From assembly GCF_900454025.1 (NCBI RefSeq), contig NZ_UGQM01000001.1, positions 6,014,001 through 6,078,000 of the forward strand: a stretch of DNA of 64,000 bases. Direction: 5' to 3'. Shown here one piece after another: positions 34,175 to 42,701 of the stretch; positions within the stretch are counted from its first letter, which is position 1; each line of letters begins with the position of its first letter. Both the position numbers and the translations under genes were made by a program. The DNA is from Mycolicibacterium gilvum (lineage in GTDB: Bacteria > Actinomycetota > Actinomycetes > Mycobacteriales > Mycobacteriaceae). The notes beneath the pieces were generated by a model that saw only the letters and a program-made list of their open reading frames with translations, did no database searches and was not told the DNA's origin.

Positions 34175-35657
34175 GAGCAATGATCAATACCTGTGGATGA
34201 GGCCCGAGGAGGCGGCCTGAAAGTGGGCGCACCTTCCCGAGGATGATCATCACGGAATCAGGTATTCGATCAAGACCGGCGTTGGCGCGCTGGTTGGGAA
34301 GGTACGCCCATGCTCACCGTAGTTCACGATGCCGAGGAGGCCAACGGCGGCGAGGCCGGCCGGTCGTTGTTGGACGAGATCGTCGGCGACGGAGCCCGGC
34401 AGATGTTGGCCGCTGCACTGCAGGCCGAGGTCGCCGCGTACGTAGCCGCATTCGCTGATCAGCTCGACGAGAACGGTCACCGACTGGTGGTCGGCAACGG
34501 CTATCACCAGCCGCGTGAGGTGTTGACCGCGGCCGGTGCCGTGCAGGTGAAGGCGCCGCGGGTCAACGATCGCCGTGTCGACCCCGATTCTGGTGAGCGG
34601 CAGCGGTTTTCCTCGGCGATCCTGCCGGCCTGGGCACGCAAGTCTCCGCAGATGAGTGAGGTGCTGCCGCTGCTGTATCTGCACGGCCTATCAACCAGCG
34701 ACTTCGGGCCCGCACTCGAGCAGTTCCTCGGCTCGGGTGCCGGGTTGTCGGCCACCACGATCACCCGTCTGACCGCGCAGTGGCAAGACGAAGCCCGTAC
34801 GTTCGCTGCCCGGGACCTGTCCGGCAGCGACTACGTCTACCTGTGGGTCGACGGCATTCACCTCAAGGTCTGCCTGGACCAGGAGAAGCTGTGCCTGCTG
34901 GTGATGCTCGGCGTGCGCGCTGACGGCCGCAAAGAGCTCGTGGCGATCACCGACGGCTATCGGGAGTCATGCGAGTCGTGGGCGGATCTGCTGCGCGACT
35001 GCAAACGCCGCGGCATGACCGCCCCAGTGCTGGCCGTCGGCGATGGCGCGCTCGGGTTCTGGAAGGCGGTGCGGGAGGTATTCCCGTCGACCAAGGAGCA
35101 GCGCTGCTGGTTCCACAAGCAGGCCAACGTCCTGGCCGGGCTGCCGAAGTCAGCGCATCCGGCCGCGCTGGCGGCCATCAAGGACATCTACAACGCCGAA
35201 GACATCGACAAAGCTCAGGTCGCGGTCAAGGCCTTCGCGGTTGCCTTCGGCGCGAAGTACCCGAAAGTGGTCGCCAAGATTGTCGACGACCTCGATGTCC
35301 TGCTGGAGTTCTACCACTACCCCGCCGAGCACTGGACCCATCTGCGTACCACGAATCCGATCGAAAGTACCTTCGCCACCGTGCGTTTGATAACGAAGGT
35401 CACCAAGGGTCCGGGATCGCGGGCCGCTGGATTGGCCATGGCCTACAAGCTGATCGACGCCGCGCAGGCCCGCTGGCGGGCCGTCAACGCCCCACATCTG
35501 GTCGCCCTCGTCCGCGCCGGAGCGGTCTTCCACAAAGGCAAACTGCTCGAACGACCCACCGACATCACCCCACCGACACCACCGTCAGACGGCGATCAGC
35601 ACACCGAAACGGAGGTCGCCTGAAACACCCCGATCCACAGGTATTGACAATTGCTCC
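34175..35657 (+). mobile_element. IS256-family insertion sequence
   Basis: A 1.48-kb element. The left terminus GAGCAATGATCAATACCTG (34175-34193) and the right terminus, read on the minus strand from 35656, share GAGCAAT and TCAATACCTGTGGAT in inverted orientation. One transposase gene fills it. The ends are flanked by an identical 8-bp GCCAGAAC, so the insertion is simple and probably recent. The target is the C-terminal end of an MFS transporter remnant. Confidence 0.92.
34310..35623 (+). CDS. IS256-family (mutator-type) transposase
   Basis: A 437-residue transposase. The DDE catalytic residues are Asp181 in YLWVDGIHLK, Asp245 in AVGDGALGFWK and Glu352 in TTNPIESTFATVR. The C-x2-H motif (Cys266, His269 in QRCWFHKQANVL) lies between the second Asp and the Glu, as in the family. 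The gene is intact and starts at an ATG after GGGAAGG, so the element may still move. Confidence 0.95.
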   Translation: MLTVVHDAEEANGGEAGRSLLDEIVGDGARQMLAAALQAEVAAYVAAFADQLDENGHRLVVGNGYHQPREVLTAAGAVQVKAPRVNDRRVDPDSGERQRFSSAILPAWARKSPQMSEVLPLLYLHGLSTSDFGPALEQFLGSGAGLSATTITRLTAQWQDEARTFAARDLSGSDYVYLWVDGIHLKVCLDQEKLCLLVMLGVRADGRKELVAITDGYRESCESWADLLRDCKRRGMTAPVLAVGDGALGFWKAVREVFPSTKEQRCWFHKQANVLAGLPKSAHPAALAAIKDIYNAEDIDKAQVAVKAFAVAFGAKYPKVVAKIVDDLDVLLEFYHYPAEHWTHLRTTNPIESTFATVRLITKVTKGPGSRAAGLAMAYKLIDAAQARWRAVNAPHLVALVRAGAVFHKGKLLERPTDITPPTPPSDGDQHTETEVA

Positions 35658-35665
35658 GCCAGAAC
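35658..35665 (+). repeat. 8-bp target-site duplication GCCAGAAC (right copy)
   Basis: Identical to 34167-34174. One extra C at 35657 belongs to the right IS end, so the two termini differ in length by one base. Confidence 0.85.
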
Positions 35666-35760
35666 CAAAGCGGCCTGACTGTGACCGTGAGTGAAGGCAG
35701 CCTTTGCCGCCGCGGCGAGTGGTTGCGCTGCAGGTCCCCCGAGAGCCCGCAGGCCCGCGC
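35666..35760 (-). pseudogene. MFS transporter stub (proximal part, right of the IS)
   Basis: The minus strand reads GGPAAQPLAAAAKAAFTHGH then SQAALVLA, which continues in frame through the 8-bp duplication into the stub at 34043-34174. Together they give about 75 residues of the last loop, last helix and tail of an MFS exporter. Upstream of about 35760 the similarity stops and plus-strand TetR-like sequence begins, so the start of the transporter has been deleted. Confidence 0.6.
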
Positions 35761-35908
35761 CGAACTCGGCGACTTCGACCTGACGCTGGGGCTGGCGCAA
35801 CTCCTGGGACCGCTACCGTTCGGCCGTCTGACCGGTGTCCGCGCCATCGACCGCGACGACTGCATCCGGATTGTCGACGACTTCTTCATCGCCCACCAAC
35901 CGGCCTAG
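35745..35908 (+). pseudogene. C-terminal stub of a TetR-family regulator
   Basis: The plus-strand frame ends with FDLTLGLAQLLGPLPFGRLT and DRDDCIRIVDDFFIAH, the pattern of a TetR C-terminal ligand/dimer domain (LLGPL-x-RL then VDxF). No HTH is present; the frame instead opens inside the IS end. The stop overlaps the SDR stop on the other strand. With the MFS stub on the other side, it looks like the outer end of a divergent tetR-MFS pair whose middle was deleted. Confidence 0.55.
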
Positions 35909-36693
35909 GGCGCCCCGCCGTCGGCGAAGATGGTCTGTCCGGTGACGAACGCGCAGACATCGGACAGCAGGAAGGCGATCAGCGCGCCGATCTCGTCGGG
36001 CTGCCCGGGTCGGGCGAGCGCGGCATCGAAACCGAAGTCCTCGACGAGCGCTCGCTCGAGGGCCTCTTCGTACGGATAGCCCTTGCTCTCCGCGACGTAT
36101 CCACGGATGGCGTGCAACGCATCGGTCTCCACGGCCCCGGGCGCCACGCTGTTGGCCCGGATGCCTGCGTGGCCATGCGTGCGCGCGATGCCGCGGGTGA
36201 ACGTGGCGACCGCGGCCTTGAGGCTGGCGTAGGGTAGCCGCGGTTCGTGCGGTGCGCGCACCGAGTAGGCCGCGGTGGTCACGATCGCGCCCTTGGTGGC
36301 GGTCAGATGGGGCAGCGCCGCCTGTACGCTGCGGGTCGTCGCCAGCAGCACGTCGTGAAACGCTGTGTCCCAGGCGTCGTCGTCGGAGTCGATAGGCATC
36401 ATGCCCGCGGTGCCCATGGTGATGGCGATGCCGTCCAGCCTGCCCAGGATGCGGGCGGCTTCGTCGACGGCGGCGACCGCCTGGCCAGGCCGGCTCACGT
36501 CGTAGGACAACCCGTGGGCCGAGACGGCGCCGGCTTCGGCGACTTGTTGTGCGGCCGTCTCGGCGCGATCCGCGTCTCGCCCCACGACCACGACCGACGC
36601 ACCCTCGCGAGCGAGCGCGCGGGCTGCCGCCAGTCCCATCCCCGCCGACCCGCCGACGACGACGTAGCCCTTTCCCGTCATTGCAAGATCCAC
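35905..36693 (-). CDS. short-chain dehydrogenase/reductase
   Basis: A 262-residue SDR. The cofactor motif is VVGGSAGMGLA (residues 12-22) and the active site is TAAYSVRAPHEP with YASLK. The C-terminal DVCAFVTGQTIFADGGAP is typical. A hydroxyl/keto substrate is expected, unknown. It lies 1 bp from the VOC protein gene upstream in transcription, so it is in an operon with the VOC protein and probably CaiB. Confidence 0.87.
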   Translation of the reverse strand: MDLAMTGKGYVVVGGSAGMGLAAARALAREGASVVVVGRDADRAETAAQQVAEAGAVSAHGLSYDVSRPGQAVAAVDEAARILGRLDGIAITMGTAGMMPIDSDDDAWDTAFHDVLLATTRSVQAALPHLTATKGAIVTTAAYSVRAPHEPRLPYASLKAAVATFTRGIARTHGHAGIRANSVAPGAVETDALHAIRGYVAESKGYPYEEALERALVEDFGFDAALARPGQPDEIGALIAFLLSDVCAFVTGQTIFADGGAP

Positions 36694-36694
36694 G

Positions 36695-37648
36695 TCAACT
36701 CCCCGATCTGGTGAAGAAGCTCAGTGGCCGTTCGACGAACTCGAACACCACGCCGTCGGGTGAGCGCAGGAAGGCGATGTGCAGACCTTCGATCTTGGTC
36801 CCCGGCAACGGGCACCACACCGGATCACCCATGCGCTCAACCGAGTCGGGCACCTGCGCCAGCGCGTCATGCACGTTTTCCACCCGGAGCGCGCAGCGGT
36901 AGAGACCCTGGCGGTTGCCGCCCCACGGCACCGGTACAGCCGCGGTCTCGGGGTGCTGCACCACCACCAGTTTGAACTGACGACCGTCCTCGGCAAGAGC
37001 GTAACGCGCTACCACGCAATCGTTTTCGCCGGATGCGCCAGGACTCAGCTGCGCTCCCGCGACCGACTGCGTGCTCGGCGCGGCGAGTTCCTCGAACCCG
37101 ATGTCGGTGAGGAACTCACCGGTTGCGGCTGCGTCGATCGCCGCGATCCGGATGCCGTCGAACAGCGCGCCCCCTGATGAGTCGGCATCGGGAGGCAACG
37201 CGGTCAACTCGATCACGACCCCGTCGGGATCGAGCGCGAGCACAGACTTCCCGCCGCCCATCAGACCGTCGACAGGATCGCCGACTTCCAGACCGCCCCG
37301 GCGCAATGCGGTCGCCGCTGCATCGACATCGGCAACCGCCAACTGCAGTCCACGGATACCGGGTCGCACGGGATCGGCACTCGGGTCACGGCTCAGTGGA
37401 GGCGAGTGATACTCGATGGCCTCCAGCGCGCAACCACCCCGCCCACCGCGGGCATCATAGAGAAACGCGGTGGCACAGTAGGTTTCACCGTCTAATCCCA
37501 AAATCGATCCGTCGGTGGCCACTTCCGGATCGGTGCGCATCCGCGCCGTCAGGCCAAGCACGTCACCATAGACGCGCTCGGTGGCGTCGAGCGCGGCACA
37601 GTTGAGGTTGACATGCAGGAAGCGCCGGGCGAGTTGCTCGGATACCAC
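36695..37648 (-). CDS. two-domain VOC-family protein (glyoxalase/extradiol dioxygenase fold)
   Basis: A 317-residue protein with two vicinal-oxygen-chelate modules, about residues 8-152 and 162-306. The first begins FLHVNLNCAALDATERVYGD, the second ends IAFLRSPDGVVFEFVERPL. Metal ligands could be His13 and Glu near 147 of module one, but the set was not traced. Members include isomerases, dioxygenases and epimerases. The GTG start shares one base with the CaiB stop (TAGTG), so coupled translation with CaiB is likely. Confidence 0.8.
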   Translation of the reverse strand: MVSEQLARRFLHVNLNCAALDATERVYGDVLGLTARMRTDPEVATDGSILGLDGETYCATAFLYDARGGRGGCALEAIEYHSPPLSRDPSADPVRPGIRGLQLAVADVDAAATALRRGGLEVGDPVDGLMGGGKSVLALDPDGVVIELTALPPDADSSGGALFDGIRIAAIDAAATGEFLTDIGFEELAAPSTQSVAGAQLSPGASGENDCVVARYALAEDGRQFKLVVVQHPETAAVPVPWGGNRQGLYRCALRVENVHDALAQVPDSVERMGDPVWCPLPGTKIEGLHIAFLRSPDGVVFEFVERPLSFFTRSGS

Positions 37649-38859
37649 TACAGGACGACCGAGTTGATCTTGAACTCGATGATCTGATCCTCCGTGAAGC
37701 CGAGCTCGGTCAACACTGCATCGGTGTGCTCGCCATGCCCTGGGGCGCAGGTGAGATCCAGCGGCGTCTCATCGAATTGCACAGGGCTTGCCGCCAGCGC
37801 AAACTCGTTGTCGTTCGCATCGGTCACCCTGGGCAGGTATCCGTTGGCGAGGGCCTGTGGGTCACTGTGCACCTCGTGCGCGGTGTGCATGACGTCCCAC
37901 ACCCCGTCGAATCCCTGGAACGCCTTCTCCCAATGGGAGAGATCCTCGGACTCGAAGGCCGAACGCAACTCAGCGATGCACTCCTTGCGATTGCCGAATC
38001 GTACTGCCGCAGAAGCGAACCGTTCGTCATCGATCAGGTCGGTGCGGCCCAGTCGGGTGCAGAAGTCCGCCCAGAAGCGGTCGGCCTGCAGCAGCACGAA
38101 CGCGATGAATCGGTTGTCGCGGGTCTTGTAGATGCTGGCCACCGGGTTGGGCATCTCGTCGAGGTTGAACTTCGGAATGTCCTGACCGGTCACCCCTGAT
38201 CCGACGATGTCCGGACCGAGCTGCCAGATCGCGGCGTTGAGAAGCGACACGTCGACCACCGACGGCTCGCCGGTGCGCTCGCGCTTCACCAGTGCCGCCG
38301 CGATGCCACCCGCGATCGCCAAGCCGCCGTAGGAATCGCCGAACGCGGGACGCTGGATCGGCGGGTACGAACCGTCGCCGGCCGAGTAGGCGTCGCCGAT
38401 GCCGCCGCGTGCCCAGTACGCCGCCAGGTCGAAACCACCCTGAGCGGCCAGATCGCCCTTGATGCCGTAACCGTGGCCGCGTGCGTAAATGATGTTCGGG
38501 TTGCGTGCCCGGACCTGTTCGACATCGATGCCCATCCGCTGCCGGGAGTCCGGCAACAGGTTGGTGACGAACACGTCGGCGGTCGCGATCAGCTTCATCA
38601 ACAGCTCCAGCCCTTCGGGGGTGGAGGTGTCCAGGCCGATGCTGCGCTTGCCGCGGTTGGGCTGCTCGATGAAGTGGTTCACTCCCCCTGCGCCGGTGAC
38701 GATCCCGGAGCTGATCAGGCCACGCTGCGGATCACCGGTTTCGGGGTGCTCGACTTTGATGACGTCGGCGCCCCAGTCAGCCAGCACAGCGCCAGCCGCG
38801 GGGACGAACGTCCACGCCGCCAGCTCGACGACGCGGATTCCACTGAGAATGTCGGACAT
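37648..38859 (-). CDS. CaiB/BaiF family III CoA-transferase
   Basis: A 403-residue family III CoA-transferase. The N-terminal signature is VVELAAWTFVPAAGAVLADW then GADVIKVEHP, and the catalytic Asp175 is in FGDSYGGLAIAGG. It would transfer CoA between an acyl-CoA and a free acid, providing ATP-independent activation. The gene follows the aldehyde dehydrogenase by 24 bp on the same strand, an order that fits oxidation of an aldehyde to an acid and then CoA activation. Confidence 0.92.
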   Translation of the reverse strand: MSDILSGIRVVELAAWTFVPAAGAVLADWGADVIKVEHPETGDPQRGLISSGIVTGAGGVNHFIEQPNRGKRSIGLDTSTPEGLELLMKLIATADVFVTNLLPDSRQRMGIDVEQVRARNPNIIYARGHGYGIKGDLAAQGGFDLAAYWARGGIGDAYSAGDGSYPPIQRPAFGDSYGGLAIAGGIAAALVKRERTGEPSVVDVSLLNAAIWQLGPDIVGSGVTGQDIPKFNLDEMPNPVASIYKTRDNRFIAFVLLQADRFWADFCTRLGRTDLIDDERFASAAVRFGNRKECIAELRSAFESEDLSHWEKAFQGFDGVWDVMHTAHEVHSDPQALANGYLPRVTDANDNEFALAASPVQFDETPLDLTCAPGHGEHTDAVLTELGFTEDQIIEFKINSVVL

Positions 38860-38883
38860 TGGTTCCTTTGCTTGGTGATCGGG

Positions 38884-40371
38884 TTAATACGCGATGACTT
38901 TGGTCTGCAGGTGCTGCTCGAAGCCCTCGACCCCGTTCTGCCTGCCGATGCCGCTCATCTTGTATCCGCCGAACGGAGCGTCGGCGCCGTAGAAGATCGC
39001 GTTGTTGACGTTCACCGATCCGGTTCGGATGCGCCGCGCAACTGCCATCGCCCGCTCCGGGTCGCCAAGCACGGTGCCGGCAAGCCCGTAGATCGAGTTG
39101 TTGGCCATCTCGACGGCACCGTCGTCGCTGCCGTCGTACGGGGTGATCGTGATGACCGGGCCGAAGATCTCCTCCTGGAAGACGCGATGATCGGGGCGGA
39201 CGTCAGCGAGGATCGTTGGGGCGACGAAGTATCCGCGGTCCAAGCCCTCGGGTTTACCGCCGCCTACTGTCACCCGGGCACCCTGCTCCTTTGCGATCCG
39301 TATGTAGTCCAGCACGCGGTCACGCTGTTTGGCCGAGATGAGCGGGCCGCAGAAGTTGGCCGGATCGGCGGGGTCACCGATGGTGACCGAGGCGAACGTC
39401 GTGGTGGCCAGTTCGACGGCTTCGTCGTAGCGCGCGCGGGGCACCAGCATGCGGGTCGTCAGCGCACAGCCCTGACCGGAGTGCATGAGTGCGCCGATAC
39501 ACCCGGGGACGGTCGTGGCCAGGTCGGCGTCCTCGAGCAGCAGGTACACCGATTTGCCGCCCAACTCCATCAGGTTGCGTTTCATGGTGGCAGCAGACAG
39601 CCTGCCGATGAGTTCGCCGACCGCGGTGGACCCGGTGAAGGAGATCATGTCTACCCGCGGGTCCGTCACCAGACGCTGCGCGACGTCGTTGTCCGATGCG
39701 GTGACGACATTGACCACACCCGCTGGGATGTCGGTCTTCTCGGCGATGACGCGGCCCCATCGAAGCGCAGTCCACGGTGTCTCGATAGGCGCCTTGAGCA
39801 CCATCGTGTTGCCGGTGGCCAGAATCTGGCCCACCTTGTTGGCGATGATCTCGATCGGGAAGTTCCACGGCGTGATCGCGCCGACGACACCCATCGCCTC
39901 CTTGACCACGACACGGTTGTAGGGCACTCCCATCAGGGCGGCCTCGTCGAGCTGCCGCTCCCAGGCGAAGTCGGAGATGTACTGGGCAGGCCAGCGGATC
40001 CCATCGGCCAGTGGCCACTCCAACTGAGCTATATAGGTCATGCCCAGGGGAGCCCCCGCCTCGGCGATCACCTCGGCCCGCATGTCCTCCTTTTCCTGCT
40101 GGAGTGCGTCGTGCAACTGCATCAGGCAGTGCTGCCGGAACTCCCGGTTGGTCGCCCAGTCGGTGGTGTCGAAGGCACGCCTGGCGGCGGCGATGGCCTC
40201 ATCGATGTCCCCGGCGCCGGCGTCGGCGGTGACGCCGAGCACCTCCTCGGTGGCGGGGTTGACGTTGTCGGCCGTCCGACCGCCTGCAGCGTCGCGCAGC
40301 TGCCCGTCGATGAGTAGGCGGGTCTCGGGGTTGAAGTTGACGGTGGCGGCGGCAATCGGTGAAGCCGTCAT
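38884..40371 (-). CDS. NAD(P)-dependent aldehyde dehydrogenase
   Basis: A 495-residue aldehyde dehydrogenase with intact active site: NAD motif FTGSTAVGE (245-253), general base Glu269 in LMELGGKS, and nucleophile Cys302 in SGQGCALTTR. The substrate-side Asn is in ITPWNFP. It oxidises an aldehyde to a carboxylic acid. It is the first gene of the minus-strand operon and is divergent from an ACAD operon with an AT-rich box between. Confidence 0.93.
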   Translation of the reverse strand: MTASPIAAATVNFNPETRLLIDGQLRDAAGGRTADNVNPATEEVLGVTADAGAGDIDEAIAAARRAFDTTDWATNREFRQHCLMQLHDALQQEKEDMRAEVIAEAGAPLGMTYIAQLEWPLADGIRWPAQYISDFAWERQLDEAALMGVPYNRVVVKEAMGVVGAITPWNFPIEIIANKVGQILATGNTMVLKAPIETPWTALRWGRVIAEKTDIPAGVVNVVTASDNDVAQRLVTDPRVDMISFTGSTAVGELIGRLSAATMKRNLMELGGKSVYLLLEDADLATTVPGCIGALMHSGQGCALTTRMLVPRARYDEAVELATTTFASVTIGDPADPANFCGPLISAKQRDRVLDYIRIAKEQGARVTVGGGKPEGLDRGYFVAPTILADVRPDHRVFQEEIFGPVITITPYDGSDDGAVEMANNSIYGLAGTVLGDPERAMAVARRIRTGSVNVNNAIFYGADAPFGGYKMSGIGRQNGVEGFEQHLQTKVIAY

Positions 40372-40424
40372 TGGCAGTCCCTCTCACAGAAGTGGCGGTG
40401 TGGGCTATTGTACCCACTTATAGA

Positions 40425-40434
40425 TAACTGTTTA
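40425..40434. promoter_or_regulatory. AT-rich box TAACTGTTTA in the ALDH/ACAD divergent region
   Basis: Located 54 bp from the ALDH start and 52 bp from the TTG start of the ACAD. It resembles TAAATGTTTA at 26419 and TAAATGTTTT at 29165, so a common regulator is possible. Confidence 0.35.
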
Positions 40435-40485
40435 GCTGATTCGGTTGTAGCTGCCGGATCTGGCCTTCATGAAGGGGGGAACGGG

Positions 40486-41709
40486 TTGTCCGCCCCTGTC
40501 GACAATGCCGTAGTCGAGTACGTCGCGCATGTCGCCCTGTACCGCCAGGAATTCCGCCGGTATCTGCGCGAGCTGGAGGTCGCCGACCAGTGGCGCACCG
40601 CCGTGTTCTCCAGCGCCGAGGACGGCCTGGCCCACGACGCCACGATGATGGCCCGCCTGCATGCCGACGGCTGGAACCGGTACGGCTGGCCCGAAGCGGC
40701 AGGCGGCCTCGGTGGCAACGAGATCCATCGCGCCGTGTACTACGAGGAACTCGGGCACGCGATGCTGCCGATCCCAGCCCAGCAGTGGACGCTGGAGACA
40801 CTGGGCCCCGCCCTGATCCGGTTTGCACCGGACCTGGCCGCGACCTACATGCCGGGCTATCTCAGCGGCGCCGAGTGGTGGGGGCAGAGCTTCTCCGAGC
40901 CGGAGTCCGGCAGCGACCTGGCCACTCTGCGCACCCGCGCCGTCGACGACGGGGCAGGCGGGTTCGTCGTCAACGGTCAGAAGATCTGGACCAGCCAGGG
41001 ACCGACGGCCAAACGCCTGCTTGCCCTCGTGCGCACCGGTACGCCCGAGAGTCGCCACCGAGGCCTGACCATGATGATGATCGACGCCGACGCGCCGGGT
41101 GTCACCATCCGGCCGATTGCGCTGGCCAGCGGGCGCCGTGAGCTGGCCGAGGTGTTCTTCGACGATGTGCGGGTCGACCGCGAGCGCGTGGTCGGCGACG
41201 TCGACGGCGGCTGGGCTGTCGCGATGCATCTCATGCAGTACGAACGCGGCATGTACGGCTACGCGGTGCTCAACAAGGTCCTCGTCGAGCTCGGCAGGTT
41301 GCGAGAGGACATGGTGACCGCGGGTACGACCCCTGCACAGCGTCAACGCTTCGCCGGTGTCTACGTCGACGTCGTGGCCGCACAGGCCCGAACCGCGACC
41401 ACCGTCCGTCGACTGGCCGCTGGCGAGGCGGTCGGTGCGGACAGCAGCATCGACAAATTGCTCTTCGGCCGTGCCGAGAAAAAGGCGAACGACCTGATCC
41501 TCGAGATCACCAGGGAACAGATGATCGCCGGAGCGGCGACATCCGGCTCGGCCACCGGTCGGGGCGGCGCAGCGCTTGACACCGCGCGCGCCGAGTGGTG
41601 GTACTCGCGGGCTGCGACCGTGATGGGCGGCACCGCAGAAGTGCAACGCGGCATCATCGCCGACCACATCCTCGGGTTGCCGAAGGAAAGCAGAGGGCAG
41701 CGGAAGTGA
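40486..41709 (+). CDS. acyl-CoA dehydrogenase alpha-type subunit
   Basis: A 407-residue ACAD with FAD loop FSEPESGSDLATLRT, VVNGQKIWTSQG and C-terminal VMGGTAEVQRGIIADHILGL. The start is a TTG at 40486, chosen because a GAAGGGGGGA site is 6 bp upstream and ACAD similarity begins shortly after; the open frame from 40408 has no such site. The stop overlaps the GTG of the next ACAD-like gene (GTGA). The two are expected to form a heterotetramer. Confidence 0.87.
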   Translation: MSAPVDNAVVEYVAHVALYRQEFRRYLRELEVADQWRTAVFSSAEDGLAHDATMMARLHADGWNRYGWPEAAGGLGGNEIHRAVYYEELGHAMLPIPAQQWTLETLGPALIRFAPDLAATYMPGYLSGAEWWGQSFSEPESGSDLATLRTRAVDDGAGGFVVNGQKIWTSQGPTAKRLLALVRTGTPESRHRGLTMMMIDADAPGVTIRPIALASGRRELAEVFFDDVRVDRERVVGDVDGGWAVAMHLMQYERGMYGYAVLNKVLVELGRLREDMVTAGTTPAQRQRFAGVYVDVVAAQARTATTVRRLAAGEAVGADSSIDKLLFGRAEKKANDLILEITREQMIAGAATSGSATGRGGAALDTARAEWWYSRAATVMGGTAEVQRGIIADHILGLPKESRGQRK

Positions 41710-42692
41710 CCGACGAAACATGGCCCATGGTGGAGGAGGCCGTTTTCCGCCTCTTCGAGGAACTGGCAGGCAAGGTCGGCGACGATCAGCAGCACGTGGC
41801 GATCGGACCGCGGCTGGCCGAGCTGGGCTGGACGGACATCGAGTCGGAATACCCCGTCGAGGCATGCGAGCTGCTGTTCCGCGCGCAGGGCCGGACGCTC
41901 GCCCACACCGACTGCCTCGACCGCGTGATGCTCGCCGAGCTGGGCAGCCTTCTGGACGGACCCGCCGACCACGTCCTGCTCCCGGCATTGAACCCTGGCT
42001 ATGTCCCCGGTTCCGACGATGCCCGGGTGTCGGGCATCGTCCTCGGGCCGCTCGAGGGTCGGCTCGTGGTGCCGGTGTCCGGCGCCGTGGGAACGGTGTC
42101 GGTGGGCGTCGTGGAGGCCACCCGGCTCGAGGGCCGGCGCCTGGATACCTTTGATCCGTCGGCGTTCTGGACCCAGGTGAGCGGGCCGTTCGACGCCCCT
42201 CTGGTCGAGGCATCGACCGAATGGAACCGGGCGATCGGTGCGGCGCATCGCGCACTCGCCACCGAATTGGTGGCGCTTGCCGAGCGGGCGTTGCACATCG
42301 CGGTCGAGCACGTCAGCGTCCGGGTGCAGTTCGGTGCCCCGATCGGGTCGTTGCAGTCACCTCGTCACGCCCTGGCCGATGCGGCCGCGGAACTCGAAGG
42401 CGCACGCGCCCTGCTGGGCGAATCATGGCGATTCGGCGGCCGGCTGTCGGCGCTCACCGCGAAGGCCGCCGCGGGACGGGCACACCGGGCGGTCAGCGAT
42501 GTGGCGCTTCAGGTGTGCGGGGCGATCGGCCTGACCGCCGAGCACGATCTGCACCGCTTTGTCACGCGCGGTTTCCAGGTCGACGCGCTGTGCGGGTCGC
42601 ACGATCAGCTCGAGGCGCTGCTCGGTGAGCGACTCTTCGACATCTACGCTCCCGGCCGCGCGTTGCCGGCCATCGTCTCCTGGACCAAGTAA
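41706..42692 (+). CDS. acyl-CoA dehydrogenase beta-type subunit
   Basis: A 328-residue shortened ACAD. It lacks the SEPxAGSD FAD loop but keeps RVQFGAPIGSLQSPRHALAD and QVCGAIGLTAEHDLHRF in the C-terminal helical domain, as expected of the partner subunit in two-gene FadE enzymes. The GTG at 41706 overlaps the upstream stop. With the alpha-type subunit it would dehydrogenate a bulky acyl-CoA. Confidence 0.85.
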   Translation: MTDETWPMVEEAVFRLFEELAGKVGDDQQHVAIGPRLAELGWTDIESEYPVEACELLFRAQGRTLAHTDCLDRVMLAELGSLLDGPADHVLLPALNPGYVPGSDDARVSGIVLGPLEGRLVVPVSGAVGTVSVGVVEATRLEGRRLDTFDPSAFWTQVSGPFDAPLVEASTEWNRAIGAAHRALATELVALAERALHIAVEHVSVRVQFGAPIGSLQSPRHALADAAAELEGARALLGESWRFGGRLSALTAKAAAGRAHRAVSDVALQVCGAIGLTAEHDLHRFVTRGFQVDALCGSHDQLEALLGERLFDIYAPGRALPAIVSWTK

Positions 42693-42701
42693 AGGACGGT
42701 C

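Noticed and set aside
38473..40317. 614-codon open frame on the plus strand
   Set aside because: It lies antisense to the well-supported aldehyde dehydrogenase and CaiB genes. Its sequence has the Gly/Arg/Asp/His bias of a reversed high-GC gene and no family motif.
40432..42255. 607-codon open frame on the minus strand
   Set aside because: Antisense to the two ACAD subunit genes; low-complexity Arg/Pro/Gly-rich translation without motifs.
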